Below, piece by piece: positions 52,861 through 63,575 of a DNA stretch of 64,000 nucleotides. The notes below the pieces were generated by a model, which was given only the letters and a program-made list of their open reading frames with translations, made no database searches and had not been told where the DNA came from. The position numbers were made by a program, and so were the translations under genes. The stretch covers positions 620,001-684,000 of the forward strand of contig NZ_JACHJK010000002.1 of assembly GCF_014203595.1 (NCBI RefSeq), written 5' to 3'. The stretch's first letter is position 1; every line of letters begins with the position of its first letter. This DNA is from Streptomyces echinatus. Its GTDB lineage: Bacteria > Actinomycetota > Actinomycetes > Streptomycetales > Streptomycetaceae.

Positions 52861-53742
52861 GGTGCCCTCGTGCCGCACCGGGCAGCCGCGCAGACCGGGA
52901 ACGGGGCGGGTGCCCAGATCGGCCACGCGGTAGCCGTTCGGGTAGCCCTTGACCTCCCGGTTCTGGCGCGCGAAGTGCGGGTCGCGGCGCGGCGGCAGCA
53001 GCCGGACCAGCCGTCCCCGCGTCCGTACGGCGCGGCGCACCAACGCGGTGGTGGCGGCACCGGGTTCCGGGTAGCGGAAGGCGCGCAGCAGCGGCTCGTC
53101 GAGCAGGGCGAGCGTCGCGGTCCGCAGCAACGGGGCCAGGGGGCCGGGATACCAGGACGCCATCAGACCGAGAGTGGCGTCCGAGACTCGTCGGGCGTCC
53201 TCGTCCCAGCCGAAGTGGGCCTCCTCATAGGAGTCGAGAAGGGCTTCGAACTCCTCGTAGGTCCCGGGAATGTCCGGAATGCCCATGTGCCGGCCGAGGG
53301 TGCGGTAGTACTCGGTGGTGGCGACGATCTCGTGCCGGGACAGCCGCCGCCAGCCATAGGCGTCGATCCAGCGCCGGGGCACCACCACAAAGGTGCTCAG
53401 CACGTACCGCATGTCGTCGTCGCTGATGTCGTAGCTGCGGTGCATCCGGTTGATGCGGCGGATCGCGGTGCGCCCCTCCTCCGTGGCGAAGCCGTGCTCC
53501 ACGACGGTGTCGAGGAGCAGCACCGTGTCGTCGTACCGCTTCTGCGTGCGCTCGGTGAGCTCCGCCGTCCGCGCGAGCAGACGCCCGATGTCGGGCACGG
53601 CGTAGGTACGGTACAGAGCGAGCTCAAGGGCGCGCGCGTAGTCCCAGGGGAACTCCCGGGAGACGCTGATCCGGTAGATCTCCAGCGCGTCCGCCACCGG
53701 GTCCAGCCGACGGATCCGCCCGAGGTTCTCGAACCGCTTCAC
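52837..53742 (-). CDS. MpaB-like oxygenase (DUF2236)
   Basis: 301 residues. YRTYAVPDIGRLLARTAELT, GRTAIRRINRMHRSYDISDD, VLSTFVVVPRRWIDAYGWRR and RHMGIPDIPGTYEEFEALLD match the DUF2236/MpaB family, a group including mycophenolic acid oxygenase and latex-clearing-protein relatives that bind haem through conserved His. GTG 53742 has AAGGGGGA eight bases before it. Reaction unknown. Confidence 0.87.
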   Translation of the reverse strand: MKRFENLGRIRRLDPVADALEIYRISVSREFPWDYARALELALYRTYAVPDIGRLLARTAELTERTQKRYDDTVLLLDTVVEHGFATEEGRTAIRRINRMHRSYDISDDDMRYVLSTFVVVPRRWIDAYGWRRLSRHEIVATTEYYRTLGRHMGIPDIPGTYEEFEALLDSYEEAHFGWDEDARRVSDATLGLMASWYPGPLAPLLRTATLALLDEPLLRAFRYPEPGAATTALVRRAVRTRGRLVRLLPPRRDPHFARQNREVKGYPNGYRVADLGTRPVPGLRGCPVRHEGTSAAGPAE

Positions 53743-53831
53743 CGCGTCGTCCCCCTTCTGCCACCGAAACTCCAACTCTACGTTGTGGGACAGAAGATGG
53801 GCGATCGACAACGACCCCGTTCGAGGAGAGG

Positions 53832-54140
53832 GTGATCCGCGTGTTCGACATGATCCGCAAGTACACCGGCAGGCTCCGCACCACCGCCGTGCGCGAGCAG
53901 TCGGCGGGGACCCGGGAGAAGCGCGCACACAACTTGTTCGAAGCCGCGGCCGTCTATGTGGCGGCCCGGGCGGAGGACGACCAGGACGGGATCGAGGAGG
54001 CGGCGGCCTGGGTGTCGCCGGAGGCGCTGTCCTTCGGGGTGAGCGAGCTGGCCTGCCGGGCGGTCGTCGCGCTGGCCCGGGAGCGCGACGAGTCGCCGGG
54101 CGCGGTGGCCCGTGACCTCCTCGGGCTGCCTGCGGCCTGA
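53832..54140 (+). CDS. Conserved small hypothetical protein
   Basis: 102 residues, helical, with no known domain: MIRKYTGRLRTTAVREQSAG, HNLFEAAAVYVAARAEDDQD, SELACRAVVALARERDESPG. GAGGAG lies just before GTG 53832 (close spacing); GTG 53841 is an alternative. Divergent from the MpaB-like gene. The codon usage is clearly coding. I do not recognise a function. Confidence 0.7.
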   Translation: MIRVFDMIRKYTGRLRTTAVREQSAGTREKRAHNLFEAAAVYVAARAEDDQDGIEEAAAWVSPEALSFGVSELACRAVVALARERDESPGAVARDLLGLPAA

Positions 54141-54283
54141 GCGGAACTTCCTTCTCCAGATGTGGCCGTTTCGCCCCCGTCCAGGCGGAAAACTGCAGCT
54201 CCGCGTGGTGCGCACGGTCGTGACAAGCGGCTTGTGCTCGCACTAGGGTGCGCGCCGATGGACGAACCACTGGGGAGGCAGGG

Positions 54284-55126
54284 ATGGCCGGGACGGACGA
54301 GGGAGCCGTCGCCGCCGCGGACGATGCGCTGTATGTGCTGACGGCGGTACTGCTGACGCCGGCACAGTTTCCGAGCGTGCTGGGCGACGACTACCCGGAG
54401 GCATGCGCGGCGCTGGATCTCCCGCCGCTCGCCGACGGGTACGGCCTGGTGCTGGGCCAGGACGGAGGCGGCGCTCGCTGGACGGTCGTCATCGACGACG
54501 TCTCGCTGGTCGCCGTGGCGATCGCGTCCTGGGACTGCGGCATGGAGTACGAGCTGTCGCCGGACGAGCGTGCGGTCGTGACGGCGCTGCCGGGATGGCC
54601 CCTGGCCGTCGCCGTCGCCGCGCCCGGCGTGCCCGCACCGCACGACCCTCCGCCCGAGACGGCGGGCCGGACGGCCCTGTGCCCGCCGGACACCGGCTCC
54701 TGGGGGCCCGCCCAGCGCCGCCTGGGGGCCGACGAGATAGCGCTGCAGTGGGCGGCCTGGCGGGAGCAGATCGACGACGACGCCTTCCTCCCGCCCCGCG
54801 AGCAGGCCACGGCCGCGGACTCCGTACCGCCGGGCGAGCCGGGCGCTTCCACCGGCGGCCACGCCGGTGTCCGCCGGGTGCTCGCGGAGGCGCACGGCTA
54901 TGTGGAGTCGCCGCCGCCGCTCGGCCGGGTGCGGTCGTCGTTCGCTCCCGGCGAGGCTCGCACACTGCGCGCCGACGGTCCCGGCTGGTCGATGGTGGCC
55001 CGCACCGACGACATCGCGTTCGTCCTGCTCGACGACAAGCCCGGTGAGATCTTGCCGGTGGGCCGGGGCCCCGAGCTGCCCGGCCTGCTGGAGGCGCTCG
55101 ACAAGATGGCCGTACGGCCCCTGTGA
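54284..55126 (+). CDS. Hypothetical protein, acidic
   Basis: 280 residues with no family I can name. It starts DDALYVLTAVLLTPAQFPSV, with a predicted beta-rich middle (WTVVIDDVSLVAVAIASWDC), a Pro/Ala-rich insertion around 120-200 and an ordered C-terminus (WSMVARTDDIAFVLLDDKPG). No signal peptide or membrane span. GGGAGGCAGGG precedes ATG 54284, so the GTG at 54248 is not needed. Followed by a strong terminator. Confidence 0.7.
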   Translation: MAGTDEGAVAAADDALYVLTAVLLTPAQFPSVLGDDYPEACAALDLPPLADGYGLVLGQDGGGARWTVVIDDVSLVAVAIASWDCGMEYELSPDERAVVTALPGWPLAVAVAAPGVPAPHDPPPETAGRTALCPPDTGSWGPAQRRLGADEIALQWAAWREQIDDDAFLPPREQATAADSVPPGEPGASTGGHAGVRRVLAEAHGYVESPPPLGRVRSSFAPGEARTLRADGPGWSMVARTDDIAFVLLDDKPGEILPVGRGPELPGLLEALDKMAVRPL

Positions 55127-55167
55127 GGCTAGGCGCCCGGACGGCGCCTTCCGGCCCTGTCTTCCCC

Positions 55168-55201
55168 GGGGTCCGTGCCCCCGCACGGGGGCGCGGACCC
55201 C
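55168..55201. terminator. Strong 16-bp-stem hairpin
   Basis: GGGGTCCG-T-GCCCCCG pairs with CGGGGGC-G-CGGACCCC across a CA turn, with one T-G pair in the middle. It separates the convergent genes ending at 55126 and 55296. Confidence 0.9.
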
Positions 55202-55295
55202 GGCGGCCCGGCCGGCCCGCGCGGTCGCCTCGCCGAGCGGTCCCTTGCCGTGCGCCGTCGGCTCGGTGAGTGCCCGCCCGCTGTTCGCCGGAGCC

Positions 55296-55478
55296 TCAGC
55301 GGCCGAGTTCCTTGCGGGTGACCCGGCGGAGCCTGCGCCGCTGCGAGGGGTCCAGGGCGAGGTACGCGGCCACCGGAACTCCCACGATGATCAGAAACGC
55401 CACCCACCAGGGCAGCCATATCAACAGGATCAGCCCGACCGCCACGCCCCCTGCGGCGATCTTCGCGTTCTTGGACAT
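55296..55478 (-). CDS. Small membrane protein
   Basis: 60 residues: MSKNAKIAAGG, then one long hydrophobic stretch (VAVGLILLIWLPWWVAFLII) continuing VGVPVAAYLAL, and a basic tail DPSQRRRLRRVTRKELGR. Positive-inside rule puts the tail in the cytoplasm; one or two spans. GGAGGCGACGCTC before ATG 55478 is a good ribosome site. Function unknown. Confidence 0.75.
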   Translation of the reverse strand: MSKNAKIAAGGVAVGLILLIWLPWWVAFLIIVGVPVAAYLALDPSQRRRLRRVTRKELGR

Positions 55479-56051
55479 GAGCGTCGCCTCCTTCGCGGCC
55501 ACTGCCGCTCTCTGATCTGAGAACGGCCTCCCGCCCTCCGCGGTTCCGCATTCCACCCCTGAGACATCCCCGAGCGCACCCCTACTGGCTCACTCCCGGG
55601 CTTCTGCCGGCTCGCTCCCGGCTCCGCGACGGCCCGCGTCGAACGGATCGTGAAGTGATCCAGACCATGACTTCGGCACGACGGAGCGCCGTCGCCGTGC
55701 TCTGCCTTCGGCGACTCCGACCCGCCTGGACCTCGCCGTGCCCTCGGCGGACGGCCGTGTCGAACGCGTCCCGATGCCCGTCCTCCTGCTGCTGGCCCGC
55801 GATGCCCTTCCGATGCGAGGGAGGCCGCTGGGTTCCGGCGAGCGGGGCCGGCCCCGATCCCGCGCCCGTGCCGGCCTCCGCACGACTCGATGCGAAGGCA
55901 AGCGGTACGGACGGGTTCTGACGCTCCGTCAGCACGCGGCCGGCCCGATCCGACGAGCGGCGGACGCCGGCCGTTCATTCCGTGGCCGTACGCCGTTCCT
56001 CGGGGGGCCTGATCGTGGCCGCAGTCAGTGACCTTGTTCCCAGGAGGCCCG
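55479..56051. other. 573-bp stretch with no supported gene
   Basis: Several open frames cross it, but none has a ribosome site, conserved motif or consistent codon bias. The only clear element is AGGAGG at 56042-56047, the ribosome site of the next gene. Confidence 0.5.
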
Positions 56052-57393
56052 ATGTCCCCGCACGCCGCCGGCCGGCGCAGCGTCCACCGTTCCGTTGCCA
56101 CGGGTCTGCCCCTGGCCCTGGCCGCCGTCCTCGTGGCCGCGGGGACAGCTGCGGCGGCGCCGTCCGGGAACGCCCGTGTCGTCCGCACGGCGACGCTCGG
56201 TGAGATCCCGCTGGGCACGTTCAGCAACGCACTGCTGCCCGGCAGTGTGTCCGACGACCGGGGGGGTGAAACTCGGCGGCATCGGCAGCGACATCTACCC
56301 GGCGGGCCGCAAGGGCGAGTACTGGACGGTGACCGACCGCGGCCCCAACGGCCAGATCAAGGTGGACGGCAAGAAGCGCCGCACCTTCCCGGTGCCGGGC
56401 TTCGACCCCGCCATCGTGAAGATCCGGGTCGCCGGGAAAGACGTCGAGGTCATCGACGCGATACCGCTGACCACCGCCTCCGGGAAGGCCGTCACCGGCC
56501 TGCCCGACCAGCGGAGCCGGGACGAGGCGCCGTACACCTTCGACGCGCGGACGCCGCTCTCCTACGACCCGAACGGCCTGGACACCGAGGGCATCGTCCG
56601 GGCCGGGGACGGCAGCTTCTGGCTGGTGGACGAGTACGGGCCGTCCCTCGTCCACGTCTCCGCACGCGGGAGGGTTCTCGCGCGCTACGTGCCCGAGGGC
56701 CTCGGCCTGACCGGCGCGGACTACCCGGTGGTGGAGGCCCTGCCGTCGGTGCTGCTGCACCGCAAGGTCAACCGGGGTTTCGAGGGTCTGGCGCAGCTGC
56801 CCGGCGGTGACCTGGTGATGGCTCTGCAGAGCCCGCTCTCGCTGCCGGACGGGGACGCCGGTGAGGCCTCGCGCACCACCCGGCTGCTGCGTTTCTCGCC
56901 GCGCGAGAAGACCGTCACGGCCGAGTACGCCTACCGGTTCGACCCGGTGAACGTGGTCGACCCGAGCGAGGACGACACCTCCGAGCTGAAGATCTCGTCG
57001 GTGGTGGCGGTCGGCCGTGACCGGCTGCTCGTCGAGGAGCGCACGGACAAGGCGGCCCGGCTGCAGCTGGTCCGGCTGGGACGCGGGGCGGACATCCTCG
57101 GCGGCCCGTGGGACGACGACACGACGTCTCCGTCGCTGGAGCAGCTGGACGATCCGGCGGCCGCCGGGGTGCCGGTGCTGTCCAAGCGGCTCGTGGTGGA
57201 CCTGGGCAAGGTCGCCGGGGTGCCCGGGAAGATCGAAGGCATCGCGCGCGTGGACCACGACACGCTCGCGCTCGTCAACGACAACGACTTCGGGATGACC
57301 GACGGTGAGGGCGCGTTCGACGCCCGGGGCCGCCTGGTCGACAGCGGTGTCAGGACGACGGTGACCTACGTGCGTCTGCCCAAGGGGCTGTGA
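56052..57393 (+). pseudogene. Secreted phytase-like esterase, one-base frameshift
   Basis: ATG 56052 (AGGAGG five bases upstream) starts a signal peptide (GLPLALAAVLVAAGTAAAAP) and the mature N-terminus to GTFSNALLPGSVSDDRG. A run of seven G at 56260-56266 then shifts the frame. With six G the reading would go on as VKLGGIGSDIYPAGRKGEYW, which is in the frame that continues to 57393. That part is the 'esterase-like activity of phytase' domain: DRGPNGQIKV, PNGLDTEGIVRAGDGSFWLV, DEYGPSLVHVS, GFEGLAQLPGGDLVMALQS, KIEGIARVDHDTLALVNDND. About 446 residues if whole. A homopolymer error in sequencing is the simplest explanation. Confidence 0.85.
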
Positions 57394-57398
57394 CGGAA

Positions 57399-57428
57399 CC
57401 CGGCGGGCCGGCTTCTCGGCCCGCCGGG
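57399..57428. terminator. Perfect 12-bp-stem terminator
   Basis: CCCGGCGGGCCG pairs with CGGCCCGCCGGG around GCTTCT, six bases after the stop of the phytase-like gene and before the convergent xylA end. Confidence 0.92.
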
Positions 57429-57559
57429 ATCAGCCGGGCCGGGCGGCACGAGGTGCGCTGCCCGGCCGCCGCGTTCCACGGGCCGGCCGCGAAGGCGCGG
57501 TCGGCCTGTGACGTGACGTCCTCCTGCGGGGGGACCGTCACGCCACGCGCGCGTGGAGG

Positions 57560-58852
<1,293 letters not shown>

Positions 58853-58894
58853 CCCACCGCACATCCCGCGGAGCCGCGGAAGAGGGAGAGCCCG

Positions 58895-60340
58895 ATGTCA
58901 GCAGCCGAGGGTCCGCTCGTCGTCGGGGTGGACACGTCCACCCAGTCCACGAAGGCGCTGGTCGTCGACGCGGCGACCGGGCAGGTCGTGGCCCGTGGCC
59001 AGGCGCCGCACACCGTGACCACCGGGATGGGCCGGGAGAGTGATCCGCGCCAGTGGTGGGACGCGCTGTGCGCCGCGCTGCGCCAGTGCGGTGAAGCGGC
59101 GCACGAGGCGGCGGCCGTCTCGGTCGGCGGTCAGCAGCACGGCCTGGTCACCCTGGACGGGCGCGGCGAGCCGGTGCGTCCGGCGCTGCTGTGGAACGAC
59201 GTCCGCTCCGCACCGCAGGCCCGCCGTCTCGTCGAGGAGCTGGGCGGACCGAAGGCATGGGCGGAGCGCGCCGGCAGCGTGCCCGGTGCGTCCTTCACGG
59301 CCGCCAAGTGGGCGTGGCTCGCCGAGCACGAACCGGAGGCGGTCCGCGCGACCAGGGCGGTGCGGCTCCCCCACGACTACCTCACCGAGCGCCTCACCGG
59401 GCAGGGCACCACCGACCGGAGCGACGCCTCCGGCACCGGATGGTGGGCGTCCGGCGCGGAGGCGTACGACGAGGAGACCCTCGCGCACATCGGTCTCGAC
59501 CCGGCGCTGCTGCCCCGGGTGGCCCGGCCCGGCGAGGTGGTCGGCACCGTGCGCGACGGCCATGAGGTCCCCTTCTCCAAGGGCACGCTGGTGGCGCCCG
59601 GCACCGGCGACAACGCGGCGGCGGCACTGGGCCTCGGTCTGCGGCCCGGCACCCCGGTGCTGAGCCTCGGCACGTCCGGCACGGTCTACGCCGTGTCCGA
59701 GCGCCGCCCCACGGACCCGACCGGCACGGTGGCGGGCTTCGCCGACGCGCGCGGGGACTGGCTGCCGCTGGCCTGCACGCTGAACTGCACCCTCGCGGTG
59801 GACCGCGTGGCGGCCCTGCTCGGCCTGGACCGCGAGGCGGTGGAGCCCGGCGGCTCCGTGACCCTGCTGCCCTACCTGGACGGCGAGCGCACCCCGAATC
59901 TGCCGCACGCCTCCGGAGTACTGCACGGGCTGCGCCACGACACGACCGCGGGCCAGCTGCTGCAAGCCGCCTACGACGGCGCGGTACACGCGCTGCTGGG
60001 GGCGCTCGACCTGGTCCTGGACGAGGACGCGGACCGCGGTACCCCGCTGCTCCTGATCGGCGGCGGCTCCCGGGGGAAGGCCTGGCAGCAGACCGTGCGC
60101 CGGCTCTCCGGACGCCCCGTCCAGGTCCCGGAGGCCGATGAACTGGTCGCTCTGGGCGCGGCGGCGCAGGCGGCCGGACTGCTCACCGGCGAGGACCCCG
60201 CGGCGGTGGCCCGTCGCTGGAACACGGCCGCGGGCCCGGTGCTGGAGGCCGTGGAGCGGGACGCGGCGACGCTGGACCGGATCACCGGGGTACTCTCCGA
60301 CGCGGCCCCGCTGCTGGAGCGGGAGACCGGAACCCAGTGA
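58895..60340 (+). CDS. xylB: Xylulokinase
   Basis: 481 residues, FGGY-family kinase. VVGVDTSTQSTKALVVDAAT (phosphate-1), VGGQQHGLVTLD, LLWNDVRSAPQARRL, DASGTGWWASGAEAYDEETL, GTGDNAAAALGLGL, SLGTSGTVYAVS and LLLIGGGSRGKAWQQTVRRL. It phosphorylates D-xylulose to xylulose 5-phosphate for the pentose phosphate pathway. GAGGGAGAG precedes ATG 58895. In an operon with the ROK gene 51 bases downstream. Confidence 0.97.
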   Translation: MSAAEGPLVVGVDTSTQSTKALVVDAATGQVVARGQAPHTVTTGMGRESDPRQWWDALCAALRQCGEAAHEAAAVSVGGQQHGLVTLDGRGEPVRPALLWNDVRSAPQARRLVEELGGPKAWAERAGSVPGASFTAAKWAWLAEHEPEAVRATRAVRLPHDYLTERLTGQGTTDRSDASGTGWWASGAEAYDEETLAHIGLDPALLPRVARPGEVVGTVRDGHEVPFSKGTLVAPGTGDNAAAALGLGLRPGTPVLSLGTSGTVYAVSERRPTDPTGTVAGFADARGDWLPLACTLNCTLAVDRVAALLGLDREAVEPGGSVTLLPYLDGERTPNLPHASGVLHGLRHDTTAGQLLQAAYDGAVHALLGALDLVLDEDADRGTPLLLIGGGSRGKAWQQTVRRLSGRPVQVPEADELVALGAAAQAAGLLTGEDPAAVARRWNTAAGPVLEAVERDAATLDRITGVLSDAAPLLERETGTQ

Positions 60341-60391
60341 CCCGGACGCCCGCGCGAGACCGGGCGGCAGACACCGAGGATTGACGGAGGC

Positions 60392-61600
60392 ATGACCGAA
60401 CCGCTGCACGAGGCGCGCCCACCGGGCACCGGGCGCTCCCTGCCGGACACCCAGCAGGGCATGCGCCGGCGCAACCTCGCCCGGGTGATGCACGCCGTCA
60501 GCGCGGAGGGTTCGCTGTCCCGGGCGGCGGTCGCCTCACGGATCGGTCTGACCAGGGCGGCCGTGTCGACGCTGGTGGACGAGCTGATCCGCTGGGGGCT
60601 GCTGGAGGAACTGGGCCCCGAGCGGCCCGGCCGGGTGGGGCGGCCGGGGTCGGCGCTCGCGGTGAGCGGGCGGGGCCCGGCCGGGATCGGGGCGGAGGTA
60701 GGCGTCGACCACCTCGCGGTGTGCGCGGTCGATCTGCGCGGCGAGGTCCGTGCCCGGGCCGTACGGCACGGCGCCCACCGGGGCCGGGCGGCCGAACCCG
60801 TCATCGAGAACCTGACGGCGCTGATCCGCGGGGTCGTCGAGGAGGCGGAGCAGGCGGGACTCTGGCCCGCCGGGCTCGCGGTCGCCGTGCCCGGCCTGGT
60901 GGCCCGGGACGGCCGGACCGTCGTACGGGCGCCGAATCTCGACTGGCACGACACCGACCTCGGCGCCCTGCTGCCCGGGGACTGGCCGCTGACCGTGGAC
61001 AACGAGGCCAACTTCGGCGCTCTGGCCGAGCTGTGGCTCGGCGCCGGCACCCCCGGCGACTTCTTGCACGTGTCGGCCGAGATCGGCATCGGCGCCGCGG
61101 TCGTCGTGGGCGGCCGGCTGCTGCGCGGGACCCGGGGATTCGCCGGCGAGCTGGGCCATGTGCCCGTACGGCCGGACGGTCCGCCCTGCCCGTGCGGCGG
61201 CCGTGGGTGCCTGGAGCAGTACGCGGGTGAGGAGGCGGTGCTGCGCGCGGCCGGGCTGGAGCCGCGGGAGGATCTGGTCGGCCTGCTCGGGGAGCGCGCC
61301 GGAGCGGGCGATCCGGCGGTACGGGCGGCTCTGCGGGACGCCGGTACGGCCCTGGGCATCGCCCTGACCGGAGCGGTGAACCTGCTCGATCCCGAGACGG
61401 TGGTCCTGGGCGGGGCCCTGGCCGGCCTCTCGCCGTGGCTGCTGCCCGCGCTGGCGGGCGAGCTGGCGGGCCGTACGGCGGGCCAGGCGTGCCCGGTGAC
61501 GGTGTCCCGGCTGGGTCCGCAGGGCCCGCTCCTGGGCGCCGCGCACTCGGTCGTCCGCGCGGTCCTGGACGATCCCGCGGTGGTGGCGGAACGTTCCTGA
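60392..61600 (+). CDS. ROK-family transcriptional repressor (XylR type)
   Basis: 402 residues. N-terminal winged helix (RRRNLARVMHAVSAEGSLSR, ASRIGLTRAAVSTLVDELIR) joined to a ROK sugar-binding domain: AVPGLVARDGRTVVRAPNLD, VDNEANFGALAELW, VSAEIGIGAAVVVGGRLLRG, the zinc motif CPCGGRGCLEQYAGE and LGGALAGLSPWLLP. Placement after xylB and the divergent xylA point to a xylose-responsive repressor of both. Exact ligand is inference. Confidence 0.93.
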   Translation: MTEPLHEARPPGTGRSLPDTQQGMRRRNLARVMHAVSAEGSLSRAAVASRIGLTRAAVSTLVDELIRWGLLEELGPERPGRVGRPGSALAVSGRGPAGIGAEVGVDHLAVCAVDLRGEVRARAVRHGAHRGRAAEPVIENLTALIRGVVEEAEQAGLWPAGLAVAVPGLVARDGRTVVRAPNLDWHDTDLGALLPGDWPLTVDNEANFGALAELWLGAGTPGDFLHVSAEIGIGAAVVVGGRLLRGTRGFAGELGHVPVRPDGPPCPCGGRGCLEQYAGEEAVLRAAGLEPREDLVGLLGERAGAGDPAVRAALRDAGTALGIALTGAVNLLDPETVVLGGALAGLSPWLLPALAGELAGRTAGQACPVTVSRLGPQGPLLGAAHSVVRAVLDDPAVVAERS

Positions 61601-61603
61601 GAC

Positions 61604-61622
61604 GCCGCGGCCGGACCGCGGC
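61604..61622 (+). terminator. Terminator of the xylB-ROK operon
   Basis: GCCGCGG-CCGGA-CCGCGGC begins three bases after the ROK stop codon; a perfect 7-bp stem. Confidence 0.8.
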
Positions 61623-62003
61623 TCTCCAGGACGGGTGACGGAACGCGTTGTACGCGGCGGCATGAGCCGGCGACCGAAGCTCTGTCTGCCCTCCTCGGCC
61701 ACGACGGTGCCGTGCGGCGCGATCGGGCGACCGCGCCCTGCACCGGCCGCGGCCCTGCCGTGCGGGTCGCCGGCCCACCCTCCGCCCGTCGCCCGGTCCT
61801 CCCCCGATCGGGTGAGCGAGTTGTCCACAAGCCGCGACTTGTCCACGGAACCGTTGCATGCCCTTCTGACCAACGGGACCGCGCCGTACCGTGATTCACG
61901 TGAGCACCGACCGACGGCCCGTCATGTGCGGCCGTCGGCTGACGAGATGAGGAAACGCGCACGCGGCTGGTGACGACGGACCGACACGTATCGGGGGGGG
62001 CAC
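61623..62003. other. 381-bp intergenic region
   Basis: No gene seen. It holds two DnaA-box-like 9-mers (listed separately). An imperfect pairing (CCGTTG at 61852-61857 with CAACGG at 61872-61877) follows, and a GGGGGGGG run at 61993-62000 is the likely ribosome site of the permease gene. Confidence 0.5.
61821..61847 (+). promoter_or_regulatory. Two head-to-tail DnaA-box-like 9-mers
   Basis: TTGTCCACA (61821-61829) is identical to the preferred Streptomyces DnaA box. TTGTCCACG (61839-61847) differs at the last base. The same orientation and an 18-base step resemble the spacing of boxes in oriC regions, but no dnaA or dnaN gene is near. Confidence 0.6.
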
Positions 62004-63488
62004 ATGCATGGAGGGCCGAGCGGGGCACTGCGGCGCGATGCCATCGGATTGCGCGAGGTCCTGTTCCAGAGCGTCACGGCGATGGCCCCGGCCGCCGCGG
62101 TGGCCGCGTCCATTCCGTCCGGCGCAGCCTTCGCGGGCGGCAGCCTGCCGCTGGCGGTCCTGATCGCCCTGGTGGCCTGCCTGTTCACGGCCTCCTGCGT
62201 CGCCGAGCTGGCCCGGGAGCTGCCCGCTGCGGGTTCGGTGGCCACCTACGCGGCGCGGGGCGTGCACCCGGCCGCCGGCTTCCTCGTCGGCTGGGCCTAC
62301 GTCTTCGTCGAGATGCTGGTGCCACCGCTGCTGCTTCTGCAATTGGGCTTCACGGTGGCGGGCACACTGCACGCCGAGTGGTCCGCGTACCCGGCGGACC
62401 TGTGGTGGCCCTGGGCGCTGGCGGGAGCCGGGGTGATCGCCGTCGCCGGCTTTCTCGGCGTCCGCGCCTCGTCCCGCTTCGGCACCGTCCTCGGCGTCTT
62501 CGAGATCCTCGTCCTCCTGGTGTTCGCGGTCCTGCTCATCGGCAGGGCCGGCAGCGCCAACACCTTGTCGGTGTTCGGTACGTCCCACACCGCCGACGGG
62601 TACGGGGGCGCCGCCGGGGTGTTCGCCGGGTCCGTGTACACGGTGCTGGCGTTCGCCGGGTTCGAGGCGGCCGCGCCGCTGGCCGAGGAGACGCGCGATC
62701 CACGGCGGACGATGCACCGGGCGGTGCTCGGAGCGGCCCTGGGCATCGGTCTGTTCTACGTCCTCACGACGTACGCGATGACCGTCTATTTCGGCCCTGA
62801 CCGTTTCTCAGGGTTCGGCGCCTCGGGCGAGGCGTCCTGGGAGGGTGTCGCCCGGGCGTCGTTCGGTCTCTTCTGGGTGCTGGTGTTCCTCTCGGTGGTC
62901 AACTCCACGATCGCGAACGCCAACGCCTGCGCGAACGTCTCGACCCGCACGGCCTTCGCCCTGGCCCGCATCCGCGTCCTGCCCGGCCTGCTCGCCACGC
63001 TCCATCCGCGGCACCGCTCCCCCGTGGCGGGCATCGCCGTGCAGACCGTCGTGGCGGTCGGGGCCGTGCTGGGCCTCGGCTTCGGCTACGACCCGGTCAC
63101 CGCGTACGTGCTGCTCGCCACGGTGATCGTCACGGTCGTCGTCGGTGTCTACATCGTCGTGAACGTGTCCTGCGCCGGCTACTTCCTGCGGTCCGGCCGG
63201 GCCCTCCTGAAGCCGGTACGGCATCTGCTGTTCCCGGTACTGGGCAGCGCGGCGTTCATCCCGGCCCTGCTGACGGCCGCCGGACTCCCGGTGTTCGACT
63301 TCGTGACGGAGCTGACGGCTCCGGTGTCCTACGCGGGTCCGGTCGTCGGCGTGTGGCTCGCGGTGGGCGTGGCGGTTCTGCTCGTGCTGACACGACAGCA
63401 CCCCGAACGAATAGCCGAGACCGCCCGCGTGCACCTCGACACGTACGACCCCGGCGCAGACCGCGAGGACGGGACCGTGGTCCGCTGA
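62004..63488 (+). CDS. APC-family amino acid/amine permease
   Basis: 494 residues, about 12 membrane spans. LFQSVTAMAPAAAVAASIPS (span 1 with the unwound glycine-poor segment), CVAELARELPAAGSVATYAA, FAGFEAAAPLAEETRDPRRT and NSTIANANACANVSTRTAFA are APC-superfamily features. It brings in an amino acid, amine or amide by coupling to H+. The acetamidase/formamidase gene 87 bases downstream suggests the substrate may be an amide or a product of one. Confidence 0.9.
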   Translation: MHGGPSGALRRDAIGLREVLFQSVTAMAPAAAVAASIPSGAAFAGGSLPLAVLIALVACLFTASCVAELARELPAAGSVATYAARGVHPAAGFLVGWAYVFVEMLVPPLLLLQLGFTVAGTLHAEWSAYPADLWWPWALAGAGVIAVAGFLGVRASSRFGTVLGVFEILVLLVFAVLLIGRAGSANTLSVFGTSHTADGYGGAAGVFAGSVYTVLAFAGFEAAAPLAEETRDPRRTMHRAVLGAALGIGLFYVLTTYAMTVYFGPDRFSGFGASGEASWEGVARASFGLFWVLVFLSVVNSTIANANACANVSTRTAFALARIRVLPGLLATLHPRHRSPVAGIAVQTVVAVGAVLGLGFGYDPVTAYVLLATVIVTVVVGVYIVVNVSCAGYFLRSGRALLKPVRHLLFPVLGSAAFIPALLTAAGLPVFDFVTELTAPVSYAGPVVGVWLAVGVAVLLVLTRQHPERIAETARVHLDTYDPGADREDGTVVR

Positions 63489-63575
63489 CCACCCGTCATA
63501 CCGGCCGACGGCGCAGGCCCGCCGGACCGGTCCCCCGACATCGACGACCGATCTCCAGAAGGGAGCCATGCGACG

